Positions 23,111 through 35,845 are shown, counted from the first letter of the stretch. The stretch is 64,000 bases of DNA from Diphasiastrum complanatum (GCA_029204225.1 CM055095.1:66801940-66865939); one strand, 5' to 3'. Program-made: numbers and translations. Notes: generated by a model from the sequence alone, not told the origin.

Positions 23111-25600
23111 ATAACAGTGGCTTAATTAATGGCTTCACTGATGAATTCTTGTGGTTTGATAGTTACATTATGAAGCATGATTCTGCTCGCTGAAAACCAG
23201 TGATGGCCTTTCCTTTATGTAGGAATATGCATGCATATTTACATTGTTTATTAAACACATTGATGTAGTATCATGTGGCTGACATCCATGTATGATCCAC
23301 TTCTAATTTTGCTCCTACTGTTCGCTGCTACAACAATATACGCTTACTACGTGAATTGGGTTTTGTTCATCCTACGTATAGTAGATCATAATACACAGCA
23401 ATTCAATCGCTGACCTCTCTAACCTTCTTTTATGTTGCTCGCATAAACTATCATCAAGTTGAATGATAGAAGGTGAATGTAACTCTGTCAAGAAAGGTCT
23501 CTTGCAGTCTACACTACCGAGACATAATGCTTATAGGATCAAAACATATACCGATCACGGGTACTACACCTGTACCTTATGCTTCTATAGAATAAACGAA
23601 GAAATCGATGTTTTCTATCATACCATGATAGATAGTATTGGCAATGGTTAATGACGTTCTGCAGATAACTCATTTGTTGCTTTAATAATATAAACTCATC
23701 TATGAAGTATTGTTGTGGTAATGCATGAAGAATCGATAGTAGCGAATACATCATGGCATCTTCACAGGATAACACTTCCACCTCTATCTAGTTATGAGCT
23801 TTATCATTGCCAACAAAGAGCATCACTACCTTGACTAATCAAAGACGTTATTAAAATGGTGTTTACTTCAATTCCACAAATGTACTTTGCTATTAATGTA
23901 GCTTTCTTGTTACTTACACTGTAGGTTTCAAACTGTCATTGACTTAACCCAAGACGTATAATTGTACTCATTTTTGTCTTAAATACTCTTGGAACGCATG
24001 GATTTGCGCAAGGGTCGTTATAGTCTCTAATATTAGTATGGCATGGAATTGCCCTAACATATTGATCGAGATTATACAAGCCAAAGATTTTTTTTCCTCT
24101 TTTTCTAATGGTAGGCTAAATAACTACGTAAATTCCACTCTTACCCTTTCAAGTTTACACTAGGAACGAAACTAGTATTCGAGCCTGAACACCCTTGGAA
24201 AGCATGGATCCACAAATTAGTATGGCATGGATTTGCCCTAATACCGTTGTACGTGTGTCCTTGCTCAACCTAGAAATCTTTTCGTGAATACGATTTGTAT
24301 CTGGCAAGCGTCCTCTTGTTGATTTGATATATATAAAAGATTATTAAATGATATGGACTAATGCCAAACATACTGATCAGCATGGCTTTGGCCTTGATAC
24401 AATAATAAGATGGCTTAGCCTATCGCTATATTCCACAAGTGAATGGAAAGATTGGACTAAGAATTTTTCATTCTAACTAAGCTGTTAAGTAGCAATGCCA
24501 TTTTGTACATGGATATCAATTGACACTTGTCTTCCTCACATACTAACTTGCGTGGTTTTGTGTTGTGGGATGGTGGCAGGTACTGGCTGGATGTCTTGAA
24601 ATAAGTCTTGCTTTATGGTGCTTTATTAGTACTGTATTTTACTTCTCAGCTATATTTTACTTGTTGGCTTATGAATAAAGGTTTCAAAGGGTTTGATCTT
24701 GCTTAAGCAAGAAGAACTATGTGAATGCTTTTAACTCTCTCTCGGCAGTAGAGGCCGCGGCCCAGCAGCCAGTTGAGAATATTTTGCAAATATTTTGTGA
24801 AATATTCTTTTTTCTCACCTCCAAGCCCCATGCTTAGATTTTTTTTTATTATAGGACATTTTTCATTTTTTACGGGCCCTTTGATTTTATGACGAGCACT
24901 TTAATGGCTCACAAAAATGACCATCGAAATTTTTTTTGCCATTAAATTTTTGAATTTCTCATAGCTCTTACATATCTTCTATGGGCACTTAAACATTTCA
25001 TGGATTTCAAATTTTATTGAATCCAATTTTGTAAATTTTGTTACCCCCCCCTTCCTAAGTTCTAATTAGTTCACTTTTTGAATTCTCTTTAAACCCCCCA
25101 TAACTTTCTTGTTTTAGCTCAAAATACAATGTAATAAAAATGAAAAGTGATCAAAACGACGAGCCTGACACTAAGCAATTGTTGAAATTTTGTACTTACT
25201 ATTTTCAGTATTTTTTTCAAGACCCTTTTCCTAAGTTAATTTTTTGTATTTTATTACTTATTTTCAAATCCTCATCATCATTTCCATTTGAGCTCGGAAT
25301 TCAATATTGTAAAAAGCAAAAGTGGTCAATTTCATATGACCTACAAGTTTTTACCATTTTCATTCTCAATCATTGTAGAACTCTGAGTTTTAAGTAGTGA
25401 AAAAAACTGTCAAGAGCCTAGTTCCTTGCAAAAGTAAAGTTCTTGTTTTCCATTATGCATAAAATTCAACTTGGTGTACCCATAACCTATAGGTCCTTTG
25501 ATTCTCAAGATGGATGTTGATTCTGAATCTGACTATGACTATAATAGTGAATCCGAATACGACGATCAATCTAACTATGATAAACTTCATTGATACTGTT
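23111..25600. other. Spacer without recognised genes
   Basis: AT-rich sequence with short open frames only. No conserved protein motif, tRNA or intact transposon end was seen. Confidence 0.5.
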
Positions 25601-25606
25601 TACGAT

Positions 25607-25860
25607 GTACATTAATGTTGACAGCTGTTACCAGCTATAATTAGCCATAGGCTAGTCTATTAGTCTATTCGTAGGTTTTCTCTCTCTATCAGGGTTCAAG
25701 ATTTATATGTACATTATATATTCAGTATGAGGGTAGTGTGATAGAGTGATATTGCGTGTTCGTCTTCCGGCTCCTTACTTGGTGATTGATTATGGTGAAT
25801 GCTTGATGTTGCATTTCTGATTATTGACAACTGTAATGTTTATTCCAAGCATATAGGTAT
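25607..25860 (+). repeat. Possible copia LTR remnant
   Basis: A sequence starting TGTTGACAGCTG contains TATA-like runs (ATTATATATTC) and a TAGAGTGATATTGCGT word. The same word recurs at about 58890 in a region that also looks like an LTR. It lies just upstream of the RT fragment. No second copy with clear borders was found. Confidence 0.35.
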
Positions 25861-25864
25861 CCAT

Positions 25865-26881
25865 ATTCAGTTCACATGCTTTTTACGTAGATGATGCATT
25901 CATTTTGTCTAACGACGCTTCTCTACTGCACACTACTAAGAGTGATCTGTCAAAAGAATTTGACATGACTGATTTAGGAGCTATTCATTCTTTGCTAGGA
26001 ATTCACATTACTAGAAATAGACTTCAGAAAAAGATCTATGTTAGCCAGCAGACATATCTAAAAGGCATTTTAGAAATATTTCATATGTCTGATTGCAAAC
26101 CAATTGATACTCCAACGGATCCAAGTATAGTATTGACTAAACCTACTTGTGCTGATTTTGATAGTGAAGTACTTGACTTAGCGAAGTATCCTTATCATTC
26201 ACTTATAGGATCTTTGATGTATGCAATGTTGTGTACTAGACCAAATCTAGTATACACTGATAGCACATTAAGTCAATTCATGTCGAATCCTAGGATCTCT
26301 CATTGGAAAGTATTAAAGAGACTGATGAGATATATTCAGGGAAGTTTGGATCACATTCTATGTTATGATGGAAATGCCATCGACCCACTCGTCCTACGAG
26401 GCTACTCCGACTCAGATTGGGGAGGAACAATCTCTACCAGAAAATCTATCTCTGGGTTTTGTTTCTATCTGGCAGGTGGACCAATTTCGTGAAATTCAGG
26501 AAAGCAAAAAACAGTTGCGCTTTCTTCGACTGAGGGAGAGTACATCGCAGCATGTCATGCTTAAAAAGTTGTATGGATTAGGTTAGTACTTCACGACTTA
26601 CATCACACTCAGTTCAATGCTACCATAATTATGTGTGACAACTTGAATTGTACTTCACTGCCGCTGAATCCCAAATGGCAAATCCAAGCACATAGAAATC
26701 CAGTATCATTTCATTCGAAAAACAGTTTTTTCAGGGCAAGTGATCCTTCAACACTGCTCCACAACAGAAATGGTTGCAGACATATTCACCAAAGTGCTTC
26801 CCAGGATCAAGCATCAAAAGTTCTTCAACATGCTGAATCTGATGAAGATACCAAAGCACCAACCATGACCTTAAGGGGGAC
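25865..26881 (+). pseudogene. Ty1/copia RT C-terminus and RNase H
   Basis: It begins at the RT catalytic box FYVDDAFIL and continues with SKEFDMTDLGAIHSLLGI, a SLIGSLMYAMLCTRPNL block and RYIQGSLDH. The RNase H start is GYSDSDWGGT with LSSTEGEYIAA. A frameshift near 26490 and a stop near 26560 break it, and the final DIFTKALP-like part is shifted. It ends at a polypurine tract (AAGGGGGA, about 26874-26881). The rest of the element upstream of the RT active site is missing. Confidence 0.88.
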
Positions 26882-26990
26882 TGTTGGAAATTAAGTCCAC
26901 AATTGTCTCCTTGGTGAATAACAATTTATATTTCAAGATTCTTCTTGCACGTTTATTGATCGTTGATCTAGAATCAGGTGAAACCTATTT
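26882..26990 (+). repeat. Start of a copia 3' LTR
   Basis: TGTTGGAAATTAAG directly follows the polypurine tract, as expected for a 3' LTR start. The right border is not visible, so the end given is arbitrary. Confidence 0.5.
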
Positions 26991-27412
26991 TAGTTTCAAT
27001 GTCTACCCATCTGATACATGGAAGAATTATAATTAAGACAACCTATTTGAAGAACGACTACATCGGGTTTCCGGCTAACCAATCTTACCATTTTTCAAGT
27101 TCAGATGTTAAGAACACGAAATCTTTTGAAATGGGTCAAAATCCTAAAAAAGAACGACAATTTTTCAGTTTTTTAAATTTTGCCCAATAACATGCTTTTC
27201 CACGAGAAATTCTCGAAAATCACAAAAATATTTATACAAAAAATATCCATTTTGACAAAAAAAATCAAGGTTTCACAATTTGAGGCAATCCTAAAACAAA
27301 GGGCTGAAGTCACATTTGACCAAGGTTTTAGATATGAAAGACTAAAAGGCTTGCAATTCACAAAAATTTACTTTCACATATCACATTGGTAGTATATGGA
27401 CCATTTGCCTCG

Positions 27413-27530
27413 GAGACATTATATTTCAAGAGTTTGTTCTTTTTATGACAGTCTTTCAAGTGAATGCATTGAGACATTATATTTCATGAGTTTGTTCGTT
27501 TTATGACCGTCTTTCAAGTGAATGCATTGT
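27413..27530. repeat. Two-copy tandem repeat, 58-bp unit
   Basis: Units start GAGACATTATATTTCA at 27413 and 27471, with a few substitutions between them. Confidence 0.85.
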
Positions 27531-27601
27531 TTCTGCAAGTTCTGGTGAGCTATATATATGTTTTACTCCATATTTTACTCCTTTGTTGATTCTGTTATCT
27601 T

Positions 27602-27713
27602 CTTCCAATTGAATTCATTATTTTTGCAAGTGCTAGTTTCTTCTTGGAGATTTCAGATTCCAATTGAATTCATTATTTCTGCAAGTGCTAGTTTCTTCTT
27701 GGAGATTTCAGGA
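27602..27713. repeat. Two-copy tandem repeat, 56-bp unit
   Basis: Units start TTCCAATTGAATTCATT at 27602 and 27658 and are nearly identical. It lies 70 bp from the 58-bp duplication but is unrelated in sequence. Confidence 0.85.
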
Positions 27714-28679
27714 ATCTGAAACGTATTAAAGACTTTCTAATGTTCTTGTTGCATTATCAAGTTAAAAAACAAGGCAGTCAGACTAAGCCTTCGGACTACC
27801 AAACTGATGTCATATTCAGTTGAAAAAAACAAGATATTGAGGTTCTTGCAAATGGAAGGGCGTCCACATCCTAATTGCCACCTTCAACCATAAAATCATC
27901 TCAAAGAGTGCTGCGGCATTTCACTTTTATGCGTTTAATGTAAAGGCCCATTTACAGCCTCAGGGATCAAACTTCTCCCTCTCTCTCTTCACGCAAGCTT
28001 CTCCTTCCCACAACTATGGTGGCTATGGCTGATCCTGGACAACCAGGTCCTGTGCCCTCCCTGCTCCACGGCACTGTATAGATCGACCATGTGCTTACCA
28101 ATAGTTGCTAGCTATCAGTTGGCATGTGTGAGGTGACTTGTTGCAGAAATTTACAGCTCCAAAAAAACACAGTGTGGAGAAAGATCCACCTTTTTCAAGC
28201 CAAAACCCTAGCTGACATGATTTCTCCACTTTCTTGGCAATTTGTGCACCTTGCAAGCTCTGAGTTTTTTCCTTTGAGGTCGCCCTACCACAAGTGAGGT
28301 ATTGCTTCAAACCGCTCGCCAATCGGTGAAGAAACAAGTGCGTTACAAACACCAAGCAGCCACGTTGATCCAGGCCAAGTGCACACCATCAGACAACGCA
28401 CCTATTGCAGCCGCTCCTGTGTTCAATGCTCCATGGTTAAGTACTTGACAACAGATCACTTATTGAAACAATACTTACGTATCATCCAAAACTTTAGCTG
28501 CCACCATGATGGTTGTAACGAGAAGGTGATACACATTACATGTCGCCCCTTAGGGACACAATTACATAATGTAAAGAGAATTATTGTCCTTTAAACCTTG
28601 GAGGTTTAATTCTTGGAAGGATGATCTAAAGATTAGGACTCAAAATGGGCCTTCATTTCTATTGTTGACGACTGCCTGC

Positions 28680-29030
28680 GTTGCTCAGCATAAGTGCTCA
28701 CTACAATTATGCTAAGACTTGTGCTCAACATAAGTGCTCACTAGACCTATGCTCAACATAACTTCTCTCCTGACCTATGCTCAAACAACATAAGTCCTCC
28801 CTCGACCTATGCTGAGCTTAAGTGCTCACTGGACCTATTCTCAGCATAGGTCATCTCTCGACCTATGCTCAGCATAGGTCTTCCTCTCGACCTATGATGA
28901 GCATAGGTCCTCCTCTCTCAACCTATGCTCAACATAAGTCCTCCCTCGACCTATGTTGAACATAAGTGCCCATTGGACCTATGCTCAACATAGGTCCTCT
29001 CTTGACCTATGCCGAGCATAGGTCCTCCTC
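28680..29030. repeat. Minisatellite with palindromic units
   Basis: About ten units of roughly 30-36 bp are built on the inverted repeat ACCTATGCTCAGCATAGGT (28861-28879, perfect apart from the centre base), joined by CCTCCCTCG-like spacers. Units vary by small changes (AAC/AGC, ATAAGT/ATAGGT). Each unit could fold into a short hairpin. Confidence 0.85.
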
Positions 29031-29039
29031 ACATATATT

Positions 29040-29480
29040 ATGCTTACCTTTTTTATTTAACGATTTTTTTAAATTTTTGATTCTTTTAATTTTTTATTAT
29101 TTTTTAAAGTTTTAAAATTTTAGAATTTTAGAATTGTAGAATTTTTTTAAATGTTAAAATATAAACATTAAATTGCATGTCAGCTTTTAAAATTATATCA
29201 AAATCTTTAAAATTGCACTTTGAAAAAAAAGTTAAAGCTTTTTTAAATCTTAAATTCACCTAATTTAACAATTATTAGTCATAATAACAAATTGGACACA
29301 ATTAGTATTTGTATTTTTTTGACGATTTGAATGTAAAATTTTTAAAATATTTTGGGCCGCTCAGTCCAAATTTAAAATATTTGCAAAATGCAGCATCTTA
29401 CAAATAATTCTTTAATTGTTAAATTTAAGATTCAAAATTTACATGAATTACTAAAAAATTGTAAGGGTTTGTTTAAAAAA
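29040..29480. other. Very AT-rich stretch
   Basis: Runs of T and A with no coding or structural signature. It separates the palindromic minisatellite from the left arm of the inverted repeat. Confidence 0.7.
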
Positions 29481-29552
29481 AATGGGTCCTCCGCCATTTT
29501 CTGTTTCAAAAGATTTCAAGTTTAAGTTCAACCATTTGAAGATCATTGAAGA

Positions 29553-30313
29553 CTTGGCCATCTTCAAGATCTTCCACGAATTGGCATTTGAAACAAGATT
29601 GTAGAATTACACTCAGCATCGCAACAGTCTACAGAAATACACTAAGTCTTGCACAGTTCGTATTTTTCGCACTTTCCATACATCCAAAAAATGCGACAAT
29701 GGCTTCGCCTTCTTCCTTTCACCAAAAGTTAACCTGTTTTATGGCACCTTCGGCGTTTTCACAAAATTCCGAAGTGAGAGAAAAATCCCGAAGGTGGTCT
29801 ATTTTCAACGAGAAACGTTCCCAGCCACTTCCCAAAATGTGAAGTGAGAGGATTTGCAACGTCCTCGTCTGCGTTAACATTCCCTAAGGGTTGACCATGT
29901 ACACATTGTACAGTTGTCATCACAAGCTAAATACTTCCAAGTACAACGACTTGCCTAATTAGATGACAAAGTAATTAATACAAGGATGCAATCTATAAAT
30001 GGATCATCCCAGCACACTCTATGTGCTGCTCCGCCTATGAGACATATAATTTTGGGCCTCCCAGTTACATCGTCATTCTGGTTGTAACTGCTATTTATTG
30101 TGCTTCAGTGTAATATAGTAACAACACACTTTTCTATCTGTGTATAATGTAGATGAATACTTGTTGTGATTGAATGCACTTGACTTCTGTTTTATCATGC
30201 TTGTTTACTCACTCTGATCGGAACACGGACGTCTACGACTCCTCAGTTTCTAATCAGAGAACGTCTGTCTTTGATGCCTGAGGAACTCGCATTATTTTTG
30301 TTGCACTGTCAAT
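29553..30313 (+). repeat. Left arm of a large inverted repeat (LTR-like sequence)
   Basis: This stretch, from the CTTGGCCATCTTCAAG region to CGCATTATTTTTGTTGC, matches the reverse complement of 37632-38392 almost throughout. A TATAAATGGATC box with downstream TTGTTGTGATTGAATGC suggests LTR U3/R sequence. The two arms sit next to copies of the same copia family. Confidence 0.75.
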
Positions 30314-30596
30314 CCATTCAGAACTAAAACTTCTTATTGAATCAATTTCAGTAATACCACACACAAACTACTTCTAATCTCTTTGGTGGACTGTACTCAT
30401 TTTTGTTTTTGTGAGTATGAACTCATTTATAAGATCCTGTTGGGCATAGAGTGCTTGAGCTGTGACTACACTTAGCATTAACAATCTATTAGACTGTTTC
30501 TGCATCTAGCAGCCCATTATAGTGGGAGAGCTGTTCCGCAAATATTCTTGCTCTCTTCTTCGTTCGTGTTCTCCATTCTCCTTAGCCCCATCAGAT

Positions 30597-30608
30597 TGGT
30601 ATCAGAGC
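30597..30608 (+). other. Primer-binding site of a copia element
   Basis: TGGTATCAGAGC is the standard plant initiator-tRNA-Met priming site. LTR-like sequence ends just before it. A short gag start follows at 30661 (ATG, then SHISSSSSS) with a stop soon after. Confidence 0.75.
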
Positions 30609-30660
30609 AGTGTACAAATAAATCGAGAGATTAAGTTTGCTCATCTGTATTACTGTTAAC

Positions 30661-32580
30661 ATGTCTCATATTAGTAGCTCTTCGTCTTCATCATCCAGCG
30701 AGGTTTGAGTCATTGACAAGTTCAATGGATCTAACTTCAAACATCTACAAAGTTGAAAGCACTCTGAACTGATGGTAGCGAGGAATACCCTCTAACGAGA
30801 TGTCCGACTACATGGCTGACCATGGTATTAGAAGACAGTTCACAACTTCCTCCTCACCTCAACATAATGGGATTGTAGAAAGGAAGAACCAAACGCTTCT
30901 AAACTTAGCTAGATCCATGCTACACCAATCACATCTACCCGCGAAGTTATGGGCAGAAGCTACTACCACAGCCTGTTACGTATAGAACAGGTCCAGTACT
31001 AAAGCCGTCAACAGTAAACTCCTTATGAAGTATGGCATGGACACAAGCCTAGTGTCAGCCATTTAAAAATCTTTGGTTGTGTATGTTTTGTTCATGTTCC
31101 TAAACAACTTAGGAAGAAGCTGGATCATAGGACAAATAAATGTATTTTCATTGGCTATCTTGATGAACATAAAACTTACAAAGCTTATGATCCATCCACC
31201 AATGTAGCATTTGTCTCTAGGGATGTAATATTTCAAGAACATACATACTATGATTTTAAACAACCATCGATAAATGATGTTGTGTCATTTCATTCTATTT
31301 TATGCAACATGGAATCTTCCAACGATGATGTTTTTCCTACAGAACCTGTAGCTACAGCTATAGAAGCCGAGCAGTCGACAGTTCCTATCACCAGACCAGA
31401 CCAAGCTAGCTTGAACAGATCTGGAAAAATTCAAGAAGAAGCATCATCGCATCTTGGTCAACCCACTGTCCGTAGATCCTCACGGGCTCGAGTTGTTCCT
31501 TATAGGTATACACCTCAATAATTCTGGACTTCATCAGAAGAACCAGAGAGCCTAGCCGAAGTAATCAACTCCAAGAATGCTGTGAAGTGGCAAGAAGCTA
31601 TGGAGAGTGAGTACAACTCACTTTTGACGAACTAGACCTGGACATTGGTCGACTTGCCCACTCACAAGAGAGTTATTGGCAACAAGTGGATCTTCACGAA
31701 GAAGATCAACTCTGATGGTTCCATTGCAAAATGGAAAGCACAACTGGTGGCTAAAGGACTCACTCAAGTCCAAGAAGAGGATTATCAAGAAATCTTTAGT
31801 CTTGTTGTCAAGATGTAGTCAATGAGGACTCTGATTGCATTGGCAGCTGCGGAAGACCTCGAAATGCACCAGATGGATGTCAAGACAACGTTTCTCAACG
31901 ACAACATGGAAGAAGAGTTGTATACCTTTCAACCAAAAGGATTCGAAGTCAAATGCCAAGAGCACAAAGTATGCAAGTTGCACAAAGCAATTTACGGTCT
32001 AAAGGAGGCCGCAAGAGCATGGTTCGAAAGAATCAACTCTTATTTGATTCAATTGAGTTTCGCAAACAATTTAGCTGATTGTCTCACTCGTCATGCGAGG
32101 CTACTCCGACTCAGATTGGGTAGGAACAGTCTATACCAGAAAATATACCTTTGGGTTCTGTTTTTATCTGGCAGAGAGACCGATTTCGTGGAATTCAAGG
32201 AAGCAAAAATCAGTTGCATTTTCTTCGACCGAGGCAGAGTACATCGCAGCATGTCAAGCTTCAAAAGAAGTTGCATGGATTAAGTTATTACTTCACGACT
32301 TACATCACAGTCAATTCAATGCTACCACCATTCCATGTGACAACTTGAGTTGTATTTCATTGTCACTGAATCCCAGATTTCATGGCAAATCTAAGTACAT
32401 AGAAATCCAGTATCATTTCATTTGAAAAAAAGCTTTCTCAGGGCAAGTGATCCTTCAATACTGCTCCACAACAGAAATGGTTGCAGACATCTTCACCAAA
32501 GCGCTTCCTAGGATCAAGCATCAGAAGTTCTTTAGCATGCTAAACCTGACGAAGATACCAAGGCCCCAACCGTGACCTTA
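30661..32580 (+). pseudogene. Deleted Ty1/copia element: gag start, integrase, RT start, RNase H
   Basis: A short gag N-terminus (IDKFNGSNF) jumps directly to late integrase (YMADHGIRRQFTTSSSPQHN, VERKNQTLLNLARSML). The post-integrase domain follows (CIFIGYLDEHKTYKAYDP), then RRSSRARVVPYRYTPQ and RT up to LIQLSFANN ([40 protein letters not shown]). It then jumps into RNase H (GYSDSDWVGT, FSSTEAEYIAACQASKE, DIFTKALPRIKH). At least three internal deletions, several stops and a frameshift make it inactive. The RNase H part is very close to the fragment at 25865-26881. It ends near 32580 without its polypurine tract. Confidence 0.88.
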
Positions 32581-32584
32581 CGCC

Positions 32585-33100
32585 TTGATTTGATCCACTC
32601 ATGATCCACAGATTGCTTGTTTAATCCCTCTCCAAAATCCAAGTTCATACAAGCAAAAACACTGATGATCTAATATATACACCCTCACCTCTTCAAAGCA
32701 TGAAGCTCTTATACCATGTGAAGTTTTTAGCACGTGTGAACTTCACCACACACCCTACAAGATCTTACTGAGGTGTTGTGATTGCACAAGATTGATCAAA
32801 GAACAGTATGCTTGAAAAATCTAAGGCAAGAGCACAATGGCATACATATGATGAAAAAAATCTAACTCTTCACTATGGGAAATGAATGTCAAAAATAATT
32901 CTAAGTGTTCAATATGGGAAAAAAGAGACTGCTCTTGGGTAGAGAGAGAAAATCAAGCATAGAAAACTCGAGTAGAAAGAGAATGAGTCCAAAACACCAA
33001 AATCTCAATATTCACAATGTGGCAAAACATGTCCAGCTTTTCCTAGAGACTCGAATTCCTACAGTGGAGTTGCATGGAAAGTCCACTTAACTGAACTAAT
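32585..33100 (-). repeat. LTR and leader of a minus-strand copia element
   Basis: On the minus strand an LTR-like sequence ends in AAAACTTCACA at 32718. A degenerate primer-binding site TGGTATAAGAGC (32717-32706) and about 120 bp of leader follow, and the sequence is cut near 32585. To the right, the LTR-like sequence follows the RNase H end of the next minus-strand element. So an LTR lies between a pol end and another leader, as in a recombined tandem. Confidence 0.5.
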
Positions 33101-33104
33101 TCAC

Positions 33105-35200
33105 CTACCATAGATCCACATGTGTAGTAGTAAAAAAATTTGCCATTTGATCTTCAGATTTACAAAAAACAAGATCAATGGCTCCATCAAGAATTTTCTC
33201 TCGAATAAAATGATAGTGTATTTCGATTCATGAGGTGTCTTACCTTCCACAGATTTTGTAGGACACCGATTCAGGATGTGCGTAGCTGTGCTACAAGCTG
33301 TTGCCTAAAAAGTGTTTGGCAGACCCTTGCTTTTGAGCATCGCCCTGGCCATCTCAACAATGGATTTGTTCTTTCGTTTTGCAACTCCATTTTGCTGTGG
33401 TGAATAAGGTGTTGTAGTCCGTCTCTTGATCCCTTTATCTTTGCAGAAATCAATAAATTCTGTCAAAAAATACTCACCACCTCCATCAGATCTCAAAGTT
33501 TTGATGCAACATCCTGTTTGCTTTTCAACAGCTAATGCCTTGAATTCCTTGAACTTAGCAAAAGCATCTGATTTCTTGCTTATGAAATTAATGCAAATGC
33601 ATCTGCTATAATCATCAATGAAGGTGATAAAGTAATAGTAGCCACTAAGAGATCTAGTCTGCATAGGTCCACATAGATTACTGTGGACAAGATCTAGGAT
33701 GCCACTGGCTCTCCTTGCTCCACTTTTGGGAAACCTCTCTTTGTGTTGTTTTTCCAAAATGCAACCTTCACAAATTTGCCTTCAAAAGAAATATCAGACA
33801 ATCCTATAACTAGATTACCTCTTTTGAGAATCTGTAAACTTTGTGCATCAATATGACCGAATCGTTGATGCCAAAGATCACTTAGACTATCAACCGTGCT
33901 TACCATAGCTTGAGAAAAAGATCTCGCATTCAATTTGTAGAGTCGATTCCCGTTAACTTTAGCTCCGTATAGTGATTCTTGATGTCCTTGACAAGACATT
34001 TGTCGTTGTCAAACTCAACCTTGAGTTGTTGATCAACCATCGTCCCAACAGATAGTAGATTGTTAGCTAAGCCAGGTACATATTGCACATTGCTTATCCG
34101 CTTTATCTTCTCGCTAGCTAACTTCACTGGTACCACTCCAACTCTTTTAACAGATAGAAATTTGCCATCGGCTTGTCCAACTTCATCACCATTGTGAGTT
34201 TCCTTGAGTTCTGAAAACTACTCTTTCCTTGAAGTCCCACCTAACTCTTCATAAGTTGGAAGATTTTCCCGTGTGGCTATACTTGTTGCAAACATCTGAT
34301 GTGACTCACTCAAACTATCCAATGTCAACTGCACGATCTCACGATCTTGTACTCGCTCTCCAACTGCTGCTAATTGGTCACGAATCTCTTTGATCTTCAG
34401 TAGGTGATCAGCAATAGTTGCACCATCATCCATCCGCAATGTGTGCAGCTTCGTCTTCAGAAATAGCACTCGAGATGTGTTTGTGGTCTCAAACAATGCC
34501 TTCAACGTATCCCATGCTTCTTTTGGTCCTTCTGTATTTGAAATGTAGGGAATAATTGCATCTCTAACTGATAAGTTGATGACATTCTATGCTTTCTGTT
34601 TTCTCCTGTCAAATGCCCCTTGATCTTCTTCAATTAATGGCCTTGTCTCTTCACCTGTCACGATCTCCCATAGTTGTACTCATTGTTAATATTTATCATA
34701 GTGCAATTTTTGTCTCACTATTGTATCATTCTATTGAGCATTTGTGTGAATCATTCATCTTGATTATTTTACTTGGAATTGACGTGCTTCCGATCCTGAA
34801 CCGTCCTCACTCAAGATTCTGCTGCCAATCATCATGATCTAATATCAGGGTTTTGTTTCTATCAGTTCTCTACTTCTGATATCAACTAACCTCTCGATTT
34901 CTGACATGGTATCAGAGCTCACTTATGACAACATTCAGTTTTTCGACAAAAAGGGGGTTAGAACCACAAGGATAGATGATCTAACTAGATTAGTTGCTTG
35001 CTTAGTTGCTTTCTACACAAAACTAACACTAGCCCACTCTAACTCTAGCTCCAAACTAACATTAATTACACACACAATCCATATGTGAGAGAGAGAGGCC
35101 TTTTCCATCAAAATGTTCTTCAGTTTGAATTTCCAAACTGCATAGTTGCCAGCTCCTTCCAATTTGCTTGACTCATTGAGGACACTCTTGCTTAGAGTTT
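33105..35200 (-). pseudogene. Ty1/copia gag-protease-integrase element with RT deleted
   Basis: Reading leftwards, gag starts near 35198 (SSKLEGAGNYAVWKFKLKN) and is interrupted by an insertion at about 34666-35090. It resumes with RDAIIPYISNTEGPKEAWD and LHTLRMDDGATIADHLLKI (34505-34220). No zinc knuckle is seen; the tail of the protease region follows (ISNVQYVPGLANNLLSVG). The GAG-pre-integrase block is LWHQRFGHIDAQSL. The integrase core has HSNLCGPM, FIDDYSRCICINF, LRSDGGGEYF and YSPQQNGVAKRKN. After PTKSVEGKTP it joins an RNase H end (HYHFIREKILDGAIDLVFC in a shifted frame), so nearly all of RT is missing. Frameshifts and stops confirm a pseudogene. Confidence 0.85.
34666..35090 (+). mobile_element. 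LTR-plus-primer-site fragment inserted in the gag of a minus-strand copia
   Basis: Plus-strand sequence ending TTTCTGACA is followed at once by the priming site TGGTATCAGAGC (34907-34918). About 170 bp of leader-like sequence and a GAGAGAGAG run follow. The surrounding minus-strand gag resumes on each side, so this piece was inserted. No coding domain is present and a second LTR was not found. It could be a truncated TRIM-like or copia 5' end. Confidence 0.55.
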
Positions 35201-35320
35201 CCATTACTAGATAGCAAGTCCGGATCACAAAAAATGGCTCAGTCTGAGCACACAACTTAATCTCCAAATTTTATCATCCCACAAAACTGTATAATAAATT
35301 TTTTTTTCGGTTATACACTT

Positions 35321-35565
35321 GATATCGGAATGGAACGTGAAAGTACGACTGCTCAGGATCCTCTTTAACTTGTGCACGTGGATCCGATATTGGAGCATGC
35401 GATATCGGACTGGAGCGCGGATGTACAACTGCTAAGAATTCTCTTTAGCTCGTGCGCTTGGATCCGATATCGGTACGGACATGTGATATCGGACTGGAGC
35501 GCAGATGTACGACTGCTCGGGTTCTCTTCAGCTAGCGCGCTTGGATCCGATATTGGTACGAAATT
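35321..35565. repeat. Minisatellite, three units of about 80-84 bp
   Basis: Units start GATATCGGA(A/C)TGGA at 35321, 35401 and 35485. They contain GTACGACTGCTC, TTAGCTCGTGCGC and GGATCCGATAT words. They are more GC-rich than their surroundings. Confidence 0.85.
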
Positions 35566-35845
35566 AAAAAAGAGAGAATATAAGAACTTTCGAAACGAGT
35601 GACCGTTCAAACAGACAGATATCAGTAATGTGAAAGGTATGAAGCCTCAAAGCTCTAAATGCTGTACTAGACACTATCTGGTGTGATTTGCAGTACCCCA
35701 TACAAACAAATGAGAGATTTCTTGGCACAACTCTCTAACAAATGATACTTTTCACAAAGACTAAAAAAAAGTATTGTGAAACTTTTTCCACTCAACAGAT
35801 TTTCAATAAAAACAGTATTATTGAAGTTTATCATTGATTTCTAAC

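Noticed and set aside
28680-29030. CRISPR array
   Set aside because: Repeats are regularly spaced and palindromic, but spacers are near-identical and the host is a plant; this is a minisatellite.
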